Assembly (NCBI RefSeq): GCF_947501785.1
Contig: NZ_CANMXB010000001.1
Coordinates: forward strand, 2,918,501 to 2,982,500
From: an uncultured Litoreibacter sp.
GTDB taxonomy: Bacteria; Pseudomonadota; Alphaproteobacteria; Rhodobacterales; Rhodobacteraceae
Direction: 5' to 3'
DNA length: 64,000 nucleotides
The notes under the pieces were generated by a model, which saw only the letters and a list, made by a program, of their open reading frames with translations, did not search any database and was not told where the DNA came from. A program made the position numbers and the translations under genes. This document shows positions 1 through 8,773 of this stretch, in pieces (position 1 is the stretch's first letter; the number at the start of each line of letters is the position of its first letter).

Positions 1-144
1 CGTCGAGGGATACCAAATTGCGGCAGCGACAGGTTTGCCGTGATGGGCGGCCTCATAGGTAAAATCCATCATGCCTACCGGCGTGTCGGCCAAGCCGAGT
101 GTCGGGGCCATGGCGGCGAAGGTTAGGGTTACGGCGAGTTTCAT
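1..144 (-). CDS. Secreted dienelactone hydrolase-like alpha/beta hydrolase, N-terminal part only
   Basis: Only the first 48 codons are inside the window; the gene runs off the left edge. The start ATG is preceded by a good AGAGGAG ribosome-binding site. The product opens with a signal peptide (MKLAVTLTFAAMAPTLGLA) and continues with a segment ending AAIWYPST, which resembles the mature N-terminus of the predicted dienelactone hydrolase/PAF-acetylhydrolase-like family (COG4188). No catalytic residues are visible, so the family call is an inference from the N-terminal motif. It is divergent from the AraC-type regulator that follows, which may control it. Confidence 0.55.
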   Translation of the reverse strand, partial: MKLAVTLTFAAMAPTLGLADTPVGMMDFTYEAAHHGKPVAAAIWYPST

Positions 145-279
145 CTGATTGCTCCTCTGACTGTATGTTGACTGGAGCTTTCATGAGACAATTCGGGGTT
201 TGCAGCGTCCTCGAACCGGTTTGAGGTCGAGCGGAACGCGATTTGGGACTAAATCAGAGTTCAGAAAGGACCCGCGTTG

Positions 280-1287
280 ATGCCAGTATTGCCAATACCT
301 TTGTTCGGAAGCCTTGTGCTGGGGTTCCTTTTTCTGAAACTTGTCGTCGACGGGCGCGGGCGTAGCTTCATTGCGGCCTTGCTGTTTCTGAGCGCGCTGC
401 AAAGTCTGATTATCTCATTGGCTCAGCATTACGGGATCGGATGGGCATTCGCGCTCCAGCCCATCACTGCGGCCGCCATTCCGCCCCTGTCTTGGATTGC
501 TTTCCAAACCTCTGCCGTGCGCCAATTCGATGCGCGGCTTGATCTCCCTCATGTGTTGGTTCCGGTCTTCATCGCGTTCTGCGTCGCTTTTGTGCGCGAG
601 CCTTTGGACTTTCTCATCCCGCTGGTCTTTCTCTCCTATGGTATCGCCATTCTGGTTGTGTCGCTGCGCGGTTCCGATGCGTTGCCGATCACGCGGCTAT
701 CGGCGGGCAACGTTCCCGGGCTGATTTGGCGGGTCATCGGCGTGTCGCTTATCGTGTCCGCATTTGGGGACGCGCTGATCGTGGTTGCTCAGATTGCAGA
801 CCGGGGGGCGTGGCAGCCTTGGATTGTCGCGCTGTCGTCAACGGGCATGTTGCTGCTGCTCGGTGCTTTGAGCCTGTCGAACAGTTTGTGGAAACAAAGC
901 GACGAAGGACCGACAGAACCCGCGCTAAAAACGCCGTCTGATCCTGAGGAGGACGCCAAAGTCATGTCGAGGCTCGAAGCGCTGATGGCGCAGCAAAGGC
1001 TGTATCTCGACCCGGACCTGACGCTTACCCAAATGGCGCGGCGTCTAGTCTTGCCGATCAAGGTCGTGTCCGGCGCGATCAACCGCACGACGGGGGAGAA
1101 CGTGTCGCGTTACGTCAATGCCTGGCGTGTCGATGTGGCGTGCGAGGCGTTGCAGAACGGCGAAAGCGTGACCTCCGCCATGTTCACGGCCGGTTTCAAC
1201 ACGAAATCAAATTTCAACCGTGAGTTTCTTCGCATCAAAGGCGTCCCGCCGCGTGACTGGTTGGCGCAGTCGGTGGATACCAGCTGA
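280..1287 (+). CDS. AraC-family regulator with N-terminal multi-spanning membrane domain
   Basis: The product is about 335 residues. Residues 1-200 form six or seven hydrophobic helices, and the last 100 residues are a typical AraC/XylS DNA-binding domain (helix-turn-helix around LTQMARRLVLPIKVVSGAIN, then the conserved C-terminal helix around AGFNTKSNFNREF). Such proteins are taken to be membrane-tethered regulators sensing an envelope signal. TTG at 277 directly precedes ATG at 280; the GAAAGGA site at 264-270 suits either start. It is divergent from the truncated secreted hydrolase at the left edge, a usual regulator-target layout. The signal sensed is unknown. Confidence 0.85.
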   Translation: MPVLPIPLFGSLVLGFLFLKLVVDGRGRSFIAALLFLSALQSLIISLAQHYGIGWAFALQPITAAAIPPLSWIAFQTSAVRQFDARLDLPHVLVPVFIAFCVAFVREPLDFLIPLVFLSYGIAILVVSLRGSDALPITRLSAGNVPGLIWRVIGVSLIVSAFGDALIVVAQIADRGAWQPWIVALSSTGMLLLLGALSLSNSLWKQSDEGPTEPALKTPSDPEEDAKVMSRLEALMAQQRLYLDPDLTLTQMARRLVLPIKVVSGAINRTTGENVSRYVNAWRVDVACEALQNGESVTSAMFTAGFNTKSNFNREFLRIKGVPPRDWLAQSVDTS

Positions 1288-1525
1288 ATCCACGGTTCTT
1301 TGCGGCTGGGCTTTGTTAACGTCTTCTTTCGCCGGAACTGTAGCCCGACGCCATGTCGATGCCACTTTCTACCCCACATATTGGAAGGTATTGACCCATC
1401 ACCCCGACATATGGCCAGGCCCAAAAATCGGTGACACAAGAATACCACTAATTCTCCCAATAAAATCCCCCAGTCTTATCAGACAGTTGAAGGACGATCT
1501 GAATAGCGGCAAAACTGGGGCGAAA

Positions 1526-2452
1526 ATGAGGCACCTTTCGGCAATAGCCAAGGGCACAAAGTGGAACAGAGAGCGCCTAAGTAGCGTTTTCGGCCAGTTT
1601 GAAGGGTTGGTAGACGTGATATCTCGCTTAACGGGCGCGGTGATACGGGCAGTTTTGGTCATGCTTTTGCTCATGACGCCCGCGTTGCTCCTTCCCGGCA
1701 TGACGCAAGATTCCAAGCAGATCGTCGCCTTTGTCGCATTGTTCGGGGCGGTGATTACGCTGATCGAATATGGTTCAAGCTACCCAAGCCTCATCGAATT
1801 CCGCAATGCGCCGCCGTTTAACCGTGTCCGGTTCGTGTCGCTGTTTCTGACCGTGTTCTTATTGTCGGTGCTGTTCCGCGGCCAATATGACGAGACCACG
1901 CTGACCCGCGTTGTGTCAGCCATTGGCCTGCTGATCGGTCACGTGATTGATTTCCCCTACAGCCCGGTGCGCTTGATCATCCTGTTGCTTCCCGATGCGG
2001 ATAATGCGCAGCATGTGGCGTTGATGCGCGCTGCCGCCGGTTTGAGCTATCTCATCGCCCTGATGACATTGGCGGTTTTCCTGATCGCAATGCGTCTTGG
2101 TGGCTGGCCGAACAAATCCGAGCCGTTCAACTTCTGGACCAATCTGCCGACCTTCGACCCGACCATGGGTGGCGACATTGTTGCGCGCCTGAACAAGGAT
2201 GCGCGGTTTAACATTATGTTAGGGTTCTTCTTGCCATTCTTCCTGCCAGCGGTAGCCCGGGCGGCCTCGGGTTTGTTTGACGCCTCCATGGTGTCGACGC
2301 CGCAGACGCTCGTTTGGATGCTTGCGATATGGACCTTTCTTCCGGCCAGCCTGTTCATGCGTGGCATCGCAATGAACCGCATCGCCGACATGATCGACGA
2401 CAAACGCCAACGTGGCGCGCGCGCCGTGCAAGCTGGGTTGTTGGCTGCCTGA
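1526..2452 (+). CDS. Polytopic inner-membrane protein of unknown function
   Basis: This product of about 308 residues has six or seven hydrophobic segments (for example AVLVMLLLMTPALLLPG, IVAFVALFGAVITLIEYG, LLGLSY-like and LVWMLAIWTFLPASLFM stretches). The reading frame stays open upstream to about 1220, but the residues encoded there are arginine- and tryptophan-rich without structure, so I start at the ATG at 1526 (MRHLSAIAKG). No enzyme motif is recognised. Its last 124 bases overlap the next gene in another frame, which suggests translational coupling with the secreted EEP-fold protein. Confidence 0.7.
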   Translation: MRHLSAIAKGTKWNRERLSSVFGQFEGLVDVISRLTGAVIRAVLVMLLLMTPALLLPGMTQDSKQIVAFVALFGAVITLIEYGSSYPSLIEFRNAPPFNRVRFVSLFLTVFLLSVLFRGQYDETTLTRVVSAIGLLIGHVIDFPYSPVRLIILLLPDADNAQHVALMRAAAGLSYLIALMTLAVFLIAMRLGGWPNKSEPFNFWTNLPTFDPTMGGDIVARLNKDARFNIMLGFFLPFFLPAVARAASGLFDASMVSTPQTLVWMLAIWTFLPASLFMRGIAMNRIADMIDDKRQRGARAVQAGLLAA

Positions 2453-3468
2453 TCGGACTTTCGACCGCGGCCGCGGTTCAAGCCGAGACATATCGTTTCA
2501 TGACCTACAATGCCGGCCTGTCCCGCAAGGGGCCGGGTCTATTGGTCCGGGACCTCGACCGGTTCGAGGACGCGGCCTTGCGGGAGACGGTCGGAACCAT
2601 AGCGCGGATCAAGCCTGACGTTTTGGCGCTCCAGTCGATTGACTACGACCATCAACTTATCGCCCTGTCATTGCTGCAAGCGCGCCTGAAAGAGGCAGGC
2701 CATGAGATGCGGTACGCCTTTGCCCGCCCCCCGAATTCTGGCGTTTCAACTGGTTTGGATATTGACCGGGACGGACGATTGGACACGGCTCGCGACAGGC
2801 AGGGATACGGGCTGTTCTCGGGACAGGGTGGCATGGCCATCTTGTCACGGTACCCTATTGATCAGAAAGGCGCGAAGGACTTGTCCGGGATGCTCTGGCG
2901 CGACCTCCCGAATGCCGAGTTGCCTGTCGGCTATTTCACGGAAGATGAACTTTCGGTCCTGAGGTTACATAGTGTTGCCGCGTGGGATGTGCCCGTCCGG
3001 ACCCCGGGTGGAACCGTTCGGATCTTTGCGACGCAAACCAGCCCACCAGTATTTGACGGACCGGAAGATCGCAACGGATTGCGCAATGCCGATCAGCTGC
3101 GCTTTTGGCGGCGCTACATTCTAAGCGCCGACAAGGGCGCGTTCGTGCTGTTGGGTGGCCTGAACAACGACCCCTATGATGGAGACGGGTTAAAGCCGGA
3201 ACTGCTGAAGTTGCTGTCGCTTGACGCGGTGCAGGACGTCACACCGGAGGCGCATCACGGATTTGTTGAAAACCCCCACCACCAGGGCCCGCCGGAGCAG
3301 GACACTGTTGATTGGGGGCGGGACATTGGCAGTCTTCGGGTCGACTACGTGCTGCCGTCAGCTGGTTTGGGTGTTGCCGCAGCTGCAGTTGAACGGGACC
3401 AAACGCCGGGGGAGGGCGCTGACGGGACGGCGCACAAACCCGTCTGGATTGACATCCGCTGGAAGTGA
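2329..3468 (+). CDS. Secreted endonuclease/exonuclease/phosphatase-fold protein with altered active site
   Basis: The mature part (from AETYRFMTYNAGL) has the order of motifs of the EEP superfamily: MTYNAG, ALQSIDYDH, SGQGGMAILSRYP, LLGGLNNDP, LRVDYVLPS and HKPVWIDI. Two usual metal or catalytic positions differ: the Glu of the LQE motif is Ser, and the Asp of the GD.N motif is Gly, so nuclease or phosphatase activity is doubtful. A signal-peptide core (SWVVGCLIGLSTAAAVQA) lies about 40 residues in. There is no ATG, GTG or TTG close to it; the nearest are ATG 2329 and TTG 2314, both deep inside the preceding membrane-protein gene. The true start is therefore uncertain. Its 3' end overlaps the convergent epimerase gene. 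Confidence 0.75.
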   Translation: MDLSSGQPVHAWHRNEPHRRHDRRQTPTWRARRASWVVGCLIGLSTAAAVQAETYRFMTYNAGLSRKGPGLLVRDLDRFEDAALRETVGTIARIKPDVLALQSIDYDHQLIALSLLQARLKEAGHEMRYAFARPPNSGVSTGLDIDRDGRLDTARDRQGYGLFSGQGGMAILSRYPIDQKGAKDLSGMLWRDLPNAELPVGYFTEDELSVLRLHSVAAWDVPVRTPGGTVRIFATQTSPPVFDGPEDRNGLRNADQLRFWRRYILSADKGAFVLLGGLNNDPYDGDGLKPELLKLLSLDAVQDVTPEAHHGFVENPHHQGPPEQDTVDWGRDIGSLRVDYVLPSAGLGVAAAAVERDQTPGEGADGTAHKPVWIDIRWK

Positions 3469-4311
3469 TGCGGCCAGTGCATCCTCCAGCGATGTTGGCT
3501 GAAATTCCGGAAGTCTTTGCTGCAATGCGTTCGACATGATCTGGTGCGGTGTATCCCAGAGATACCGCATCTCCAACAGAGGCGCGGCCATGCTCCAGAA
3601 CGGACGGGCAAACATGATCGGCAGCCATGACATTTGACGTAGGTGCTGCTCCCGGCGGGTCACCTTGCTGATCGCGTCGGTCAATTCCCGCCCGGTAAGG
3701 GTGAAGCCTGGCACGCAGAGTTCGGAAAATGTATCAAGTTGGTCCAACTGCTCGGCGAGGGCAGCCGCCATGTCGGTTACGTCAGGCAGAAATGCCCATG
3801 CGTGCGGCAGGTCAGGATTGCCCGGGTAGCTAATCCGTCCCTTGGCCGCCTTGGCGGTGATGATCTTGTCGAACCAGTTGCCGCTTGCGTCGATGTCAAT
3901 AAAATCGCCTGCGCGCAGGATGATGGTGCGGACGCCGGCATCGCGATAGGCCTGCTCCATCTCGATGCGGATACGGCCCAGTGGATTTGTGGCACGGTGC
4001 GGCGTCCCTTCGCTAAGGATGTCTGGCATTTCAGGGCCATAGTTGTAGATATTGCCGGGAATGAGGACAGTGGCCCCGGTGTCGCGTGACGTTTCGATAA
4101 TCTGGGCTGTCAGCTTCGGTACGTCTCGCGCCCAATCCGTATAGGCTGGATTCCATGCGTTGATAATCAGATCCGCCCCCCAAGCTGCGTCGGGAAGCGT
4201 GTCGGTGGCACGATCATAGGTGCGTACGTCCCAGCCTGCCCATGAGAACGAGCATTGCGCGTTGCGGCCAAACCGCCCTGATGCGCCAAGAATTAGTACA
4301 GTCTTTGTCAT
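3358..4311 (-). CDS. NAD(P)-dependent epimerase/dehydratase-like protein
   Basis: The 317-residue product begins with a Rossmann nucleotide-binding loop (LILGASGRFGRN) and has the atypical-SDR pattern GNIYNYGP and LPDVTDMAAAL. The ATG follows a strong AGGAGG site (ccaaggagggcgcggac). The substrate is unknown; NAD(P)H-binding proteins of this kind are often annotated as sugar-nucleotide epimerases but act on varied substrates. The last 37 codons (from about LPADVNPDG) overlap the 3' end of the EEP gene antisense and look like run-on rather than folded domain. It is divergent from the LysR gene, which is its likely regulator. Confidence 0.8.
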   Translation of the reverse strand: MTKTVLILGASGRFGRNAQCSFSWAGWDVRTYDRATDTLPDAAWGADLIINAWNPAYTDWARDVPKLTAQIIETSRDTGATVLIPGNIYNYGPEMPDILSEGTPHRATNPLGRIRIEMEQAYRDAGVRTIILRAGDFIDIDASGNWFDKIITAKAAKGRISYPGNPDLPHAWAFLPDVTDMAAALAEQLDQLDTFSELCVPGFTLTGRELTDAISKVTRREQHLRQMSWLPIMFARPFWSMAAPLLEMRYLWDTPHQIMSNALQQRLPEFQPTSLEDALAASLPADVNPDGFVRRPVSALPRRLVPFNCSCGNTQTS

Positions 4312-4393
4312 GTCCGCGCCCTCCTTGGCGTGATTTCTAACATGTTTAAATATTCATCAGTGAAATGAAATTGCCAAAATTTGTACATATGGT

Positions 4394-4407
4394 ATTCATA
4401 ATTGAAT
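4394..4407. promoter_or_regulatory. Candidate LysR-type dyad between epimerase and LysR genes
   Basis: ATTCA-TAAT-TGAAT is an inverted repeat with perfect 5-bp arms in the 94-base divergent intergenic region. Its right arm runs into the LysR start codon. LysR proteins usually bind T-N11-A dyads near their divergently transcribed target, so this is a candidate autoregulatory site. It is AT-rich and could be fortuitous. Confidence 0.3.
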
Positions 4408-5341
4408 GGAAGATGGGCTACATTCACTTGATTGGTCGCTTGTGCAGGCATTCCTGGCGGTTGCCGGGCATGGCTCCTTGTCGGCGGCGGCAAGGGCAAC
4501 GGGCGTGAGCCAACCGACATTGGGCCGGCAAATCAAAGCGATCGAAGCGCAGCTAGGTGTCGCTTTGTTTGCCCGTCAGGCGAAGGGGTTCATGCTGACC
4601 GACGCGGGCCAGGCAATTTTGCCTTCCGCAACCGCCATGGCAGAGGCGGCGACGAAATTCGCAACTGCGGCCGCAGGCCGCGATATGTCGGTATCGGGCA
4701 CTGTAAGGATCACCGCCAGCGTGTTTGTCTCGCAATACATATTGCCGCAGATCATTTCTGACATCCGGCAATCCCACCCCGACATTCAGATCGAGTTGAA
4801 TGCGACTGACGAGGCGGACAACCTGCTCTTTCGCGAAGCAGATGTGGCGCTACGCATGTTCCGCCCAACCCAACTGGAGATTGTCACGCGAAAGCTTGGG
4901 ATATTGCAGCTCGGGTTTTCGGCATCAAAGGACTACATCGCGCGGAAGGGTATGCCGTCTTCCGTCACCGAGCTGATGAAACATGACCTGCTTGGATATG
5001 ACCGGTCCGAACGATTCATTCGCGGCGCGGCAGAACTCGGGTGGAAGTTGACGCGCAATGATTTTGTATTTCGTTGCGACCAACAAACAGTTCACAGCGA
5101 GATGATCCGGACCGGCTGTGGCATCGGCATATTGGAAAAGCGGAGCGCACAAAAGATGGGACTGGTCCCCGTTCTTCCTAACTTTCCTATGCCGGGGTTG
5201 GAGGTTTGGCTTACCACCCATGAAGCCCTTCGCCACACCCCCCGCGTCAGCGCGGTTTGGGATCATCTGGGTCAAGGGCTCAAACCATGGCTCAGTCATG
5301 ACGACAACATCCCCATTATAAACAAGGCCTCATTGCCTTGA
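4406..5341 (+). CDS. LysR-family transcriptional regulator
   Basis: The 311-residue protein has an N-terminal winged helix-turn-helix (SLSAAARATGVSQPTLGRQI, about residues 24-43) and a periplasmic-binding-like effector domain (GTVRITAS, IQIELNATD, ADVALRMFRP, GCGIGILE). It is divergent from the NAD(P)-epimerase gene, the classic LysR target geometry. There is no Shine-Dalgarno-like sequence before ATG 4406 and no good alternative start, so the message may be leaderless or translated weakly. The effector cannot be told from sequence. Confidence 0.9.
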   Translation: MEDGLHSLDWSLVQAFLAVAGHGSLSAAARATGVSQPTLGRQIKAIEAQLGVALFARQAKGFMLTDAGQAILPSATAMAEAATKFATAAAGRDMSVSGTVRITASVFVSQYILPQIISDIRQSHPDIQIELNATDEADNLLFREADVALRMFRPTQLEIVTRKLGILQLGFSASKDYIARKGMPSSVTELMKHDLLGYDRSERFIRGAAELGWKLTRNDFVFRCDQQTVHSEMIRTGCGIGILEKRSAQKMGLVPVLPNFPMPGLEVWLTTHEALRHTPRVSAVWDHLGQGLKPWLSHDDNIPIINKASLP

Positions 5342-5400
5342 CCCCCTAGGCGACCCACGCTAGGCCCGCAGCCAACAGAAAACGCAGCGGAGCAACGGCT

Positions 5401-6507
5401 ATGTCCAACCCATCCCTTCTTATCCTTCCCGGTGACGGCATCGGCCCTGAGGTCATGGACCAAGTGATGCGCATCATTGACTGGTTTGGCGAAAAGCGCG
5501 GCATTGCATTTGATGTGACGACCGATCTGGTTGGTGGGGCGGCCTATGACAAGCATGGCGTCCCGCTGGCGGATGAGACGATGGCGAAGGCCCTGGAAGT
5601 CGACGCCGTTCTTCTCGGCGCCGTAGGTGGTCCGGCTTATGACGATCTAGACTTCAGCGTGAAGCCAGAGCGTGGCCTGTTGCGCCTGCGCAAAGAGATG
5701 GACCTGTATTCCAACCTGCGCCCCGCTCAATGTTTCGACGCATTGGCAGACTTCTCTTCCCTCAAGAAGGACATCGTGGCTGGTCTGGACCTTATGATCG
5801 TGCGGGAACTTACCTCCGGCGTCTATTTCGGGGAACCGCGTGGCATCCACAAAGAGGGCAATGAACGCGTTGGTGTAAACACGCAGCGCTATACCGAGTC
5901 CGAGATTGCCCGCGTGGCCCGGTCCGCCTTTGAGTTGGCCAAACGGCGCAACAACAAGGTCTGCTCGATGGAGAAGGCCAATGTGATGGAGTCGGGCATC
6001 TTGTGGCGTGACGTGGTCACCGAAATCCATGAGGCCGAGTACCCGGAAGTTGAGCTGTCCCACATGTACGCAGACAATGGTGCCATGCAACTGGTGCGGG
6101 CGCCCAAACAGTTCGATGTGATCGTCACTGACAACTTGTTTGGCGACGTATTGTCTGATTGCGCGGCGATGCTGACCGGTTCGCTGGGCATGCTGCCATC
6201 CGCATCCCTTGGGGCTCCTGCAGAGAATGGCCGCCCGAAAGCGCTATACGAGCCGGTACACGGGTCCGCGCCTGATATCACTGGGCAGGGCAAAGCCAAC
6301 CCAAGCGCATGTATCCTCAGCTTCGCCATGGCACTGCGCTATTCATTTGATCAGGGCGAGGAGGCGACGCGCCTTGAGAACGCTGTGCAATCGGTTTTGG
6401 CCAGTGGTGTTCGGACCGCCGACCTGATGCAAGCGGGCGATGCCGACCCGGTATCCACGACCGAGATGGGCGACGCCGTACTCGCCGCACTGGACGCCAG
6501 CTTGTAA
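5401..6507 (+). CDS. leuB: 3-isopropylmalate dehydrogenase LeuB
   Basis: LeuB oxidatively decarboxylates 3-isopropylmalate to 2-oxoisocaproate in leucine synthesis, using NAD+ and a divalent metal. The 368-residue length is normal. Family motifs are intact: [19 protein letters not shown], the substrate-binding [29 protein letters not shown] and the nucleotide-binding [17 protein letters not shown] site precedes ATG 5401. leuC and leuD are not in the window. The EamA transporter starts 19 bases downstream and is probably co-transcribed. Confidence 0.97.
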   Translation: MSNPSLLILPGDGIGPEVMDQVMRIIDWFGEKRGIAFDVTTDLVGGAAYDKHGVPLADETMAKALEVDAVLLGAVGGPAYDDLDFSVKPERGLLRLRKEMDLYSNLRPAQCFDALADFSSLKKDIVAGLDLMIVRELTSGVYFGEPRGIHKEGNERVGVNTQRYTESEIARVARSAFELAKRRNNKVCSMEKANVMESGILWRDVVTEIHEAEYPEVELSHMYADNGAMQLVRAPKQFDVIVTDNLFGDVLSDCAAMLTGSLGMLPSASLGAPAENGRPKALYEPVHGSAPDITGQGKANPSACILSFAMALRYSFDQGEEATRLENAVQSVLASGVRTADLMQAGDADPVSTTEMGDAVLAALDASL

Positions 6508-6526
6508 GAAATCAAAGGAATGCCGC

Positions 6527-7492
6527 GTGAGTGATTCGCCTAAGTCCAACACCCGCGGCGCCCTTTACGCGCTGATCGCGTTTGCCATTTTTTCGACCCA
6601 TGACGTGATCATCAAAATTCTGGGTGGCGCCTATTCCCCCGTCCAGATTGTGTTTTTCAGCGTTTTGTTCAGTTTTCCGCTGGCGACCCTTTATCTCATG
6701 CGCGACACCACCAGTGGAACGCTGATCCCCAAACATCCCTATTGGATGGCGGCGCGGACCGTTGCGGCTGTTGTTACCGGATTCTGCGCCTTTTACGCGT
6801 TTTCGGTCCTTCCTCTGGCGCAGGTATACGCGATCATTTTTGCGTCGCCCTTGCTCATCACCGTGCTCGCGATCCCGGTTTTGGGGGAAGTCGTCCGACT
6901 TCGTAGGTGGGTTGCGGTGCTCGTAGGCCTTGTCGGCGTCATAATCGTGCTTCGCCCCGGACAGACCGAGTTAGAGCTGGGTCACCTGGCGGCGCTTGCC
7001 GCCGCTGTCGGCGGCGCCTTCGCATCGGTCATTGTACGCAAGATCGGGCGGGAAGAACGCACCGTTGTGATTATGCTGTATCCGATGATGGCGAATTTCA
7101 TCGTGATGGCGGCCATGCTGCCCTATGTATATGAGCCTCTACCACTGCTTGACCTTGCGCGGCTGGGCGTCATTGCACTCTTTGCTTGGACAGCAGGGCG
7201 GTTCTTGATCGCCGCCTACAACTCCGGGGAGGCCGTGATCGTTGCGCCGATGCAGTATTCCCAGATCATCTGGGCTACGGCATATGGCTTCTTCTTCTTT
7301 AATGAGCTGCCCGACATGGGCACGCTATTGGGGTCCTCTGTGATCATCGCAAGTGGGCTGTACATCGTCCTGCGTGAAAGCCGGTCTGATGTCTCGGAAG
7401 CGCCCGTATTGCGTACACGCAGCCGCCCGGAGACCGGAACTTCACCCAGGATCAGCCCGATGCTTCCCGCGAAGCTTCGCTGGAAGAAGTGA
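6527..7492 (+). CDS. DMT-superfamily (EamA) transporter
   Basis: The 321-residue product has about ten hydrophobic helices arranged as two EamA repeats (GALYALIAFAIFSTHDVIIK at the start, LAALAAAVGGAFASVIVRK opening the second half), as in RhaT/EamA metabolite exporters. The start is GTG 6527, seven bases after an AAAGGA site; the frame remains open further upstream inside leuB, but that part is unlike the family. The C-terminal tail after the last helix is polar and basic. It probably exports an amino acid or other small metabolite, but the substrate is not predictable. Confidence 0.85.
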   Translation: MSDSPKSNTRGALYALIAFAIFSTHDVIIKILGGAYSPVQIVFFSVLFSFPLATLYLMRDTTSGTLIPKHPYWMAARTVAAVVTGFCAFYAFSVLPLAQVYAIIFASPLLITVLAIPVLGEVVRLRRWVAVLVGLVGVIIVLRPGQTELELGHLAALAAAVGGAFASVIVRKIGREERTVVIMLYPMMANFIVMAAMLPYVYEPLPLLDLARLGVIALFAWTAGRFLIAAYNSGEAVIVAPMQYSQIIWATAYGFFFFNELPDMGTLLGSSVIIASGLYIVLRESRSDVSEAPVLRTRSRPETGTSPRISPMLPAKLRWKK

Positions 7493-7531
7493 CCGCTGGC
7501 CGCGGGCCATGAAACATCTTGCTGCAAAATG

Positions 7532-7545
7532 TATCATCTGTGATA
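7532..7545. promoter_or_regulatory. Candidate operator dyad upstream of LacI regulator 1
   Basis: TATCA-TCTG-TGATA is a perfect inverted repeat 27 bases before the GTG start of the first LacI-family gene, embedded in TGTATCAT. The same TGTATCAT octamer recurs at 8623-8630, upstream of the isomerase gene. This suggests an autoregulatory site, but the two sites are not identical dyads. Confidence 0.35.
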
Positions 7546-7572
7546 TGCTGGCTGATATGATTTCTGGCAAAG

Positions 7573-8613
7573 GTGAGTGTTTTGTCGCGCAGGCCAACTA
7601 TCAAGGATATCGCCGCTGAAGCGGGGGTGAGCGTTGCTACGGTCAACCGCGTTCTGGCCGGAACGGTTGCTGTCCGCGCAGAGACGGGGCGCAAAGTGTC
7701 CGAGGCCGCGCGGCGTATCGGCTACCATGGCACCAACCTGATCTCTCAAAGGCTGCGGTCTGACCTGCCACTCGTGCGATTTGGGTTTGTGCTTCAGAAA
7801 GAAAAGCAGAGCTTTTACCAGAATCTTGTGCGCCACCTTGAAGAAGCCGTTGAAAATCTTGAAACGGTTCGCGGCGAACTGGTCGTTGAATTTGCGCCGT
7901 CCCAGTCTCCAAATGCTGTGTCTGAGATACTGTTGGATATCGCCGACAGGGTGGATGTCGTCGGGGCAACGGCGGTCAACCACCACCTCGTCAATGATGC
8001 TGTGCGCGTGCTGAACAAACGCGGGGTGCCCACGTTTTCGATTTTCTCGGATTTTGCGCAGGGTGAGCGTGTAAATTATATTGGAATGAACAACTTAAAG
8101 ATCGGCCGTGGCGCAGGGTGGTTGCTAGCCAAGACCGCACGAAAGCCTGGAAAGATCGCCCTGTTTGTGGGCGGTCACCGCTGGCACGGACATGACCTTA
8201 GGGAGGCCGGATTCCGTAGTTTCTTTCGGGAACATTTACCGCGGTTCGATGTATTGGATACGTTGGTTAATCTAGAGACGCGGGTGCTAACGCACGAGGC
8301 CACTTTGGACCTGTTGTCGCGACACCCGGATGTGGTTGGAATCTATGTTGCGGCAGGCGGCATGGAAGGCGCGATCACGGCGTTGATGGAAGAACGAAAA
8401 CCGGGAGAGGTCGCCCTTGTGGTAAACGAACTGACAGAGGAATCCCGCGCGGGGCTGGCCAGTGGCTACGTAAACGCGGTGTTTGGAACCCCGCTTGAGC
8501 CGCTTTGCGCAGAACTGGTCGGGTACATGGTGCAAGCCACCCAAGGCGACACGGCATCCATTCCCGGGCAGCGGTTCTTTGACACTGTTCTTCATGTTCC
8601 GGAACTTACCTAA
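7573..8613 (+). CDS. LacI-family regulator 1 of the inositol/polyol cluster
   Basis: The N-terminus is a LacI-type helix-turn-helix (IKDIAAEAGVSVATVNRVL) followed by a periplasmic-binding-protein-like ligand domain, the form that responds to free sugars or polyols. GTG 7573 and TTG 7582 are both possible starts; an AGGTGAG at 7571-7577 would serve the TTG. It precedes an isomerase gene and a sugar ABC importer in the same direction, so it very likely controls inositol or related polyol uptake and use. Repressor or activator action is not decided by the sequence. Confidence 0.9.
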   Translation: MSVLSRRPTIKDIAAEAGVSVATVNRVLAGTVAVRAETGRKVSEAARRIGYHGTNLISQRLRSDLPLVRFGFVLQKEKQSFYQNLVRHLEEAVENLETVRGELVVEFAPSQSPNAVSEILLDIADRVDVVGATAVNHHLVNDAVRVLNKRGVPTFSIFSDFAQGERVNYIGMNNLKIGRGAGWLLAKTARKPGKIALFVGGHRWHGHDLREAGFRSFFREHLPRFDVLDTLVNLETRVLTHEATLDLLSRHPDVVGIYVAAGGMEGAITALMEERKPGEVALVVNELTEESRAGLASGYVNAVFGTPLEPLCAELVGYMVQATQGDTASIPGQRFFDTVLHVPELT

Positions 8614-8614
8614 A

Positions 8615-8628
8615 GATACTTTTGTATC
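8615..8628. promoter_or_regulatory. Candidate operator or terminator dyad after LacI regulator 1
   Basis: GATAC-TTTT-GTATC is a perfect inverted repeat two bases after the lacI stop codon. A second dyad, GTCTCA-TGAT-TGAGAC, follows at 8647-8662. Both lie in the 160-base gap before the isomerase gene, where its promoter must be if the gene is not simply co-transcribed. No U-run follows either repeat, so an operator is more likely than a terminator. Confidence 0.35.
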
Positions 8629-8773
8629 ATTGATTTGGGTCACGGAGTCTCATGATTGAGACGTAATGATTCATCCTGTTGACCGACCGGCCTTTCGTCG
8701 ACCACCCTGATTGAGCTGTCCCGTGTGTTATGCGCGGCACCCCATGCGGGGGTATCTGGGAGGATCGGTGGCA

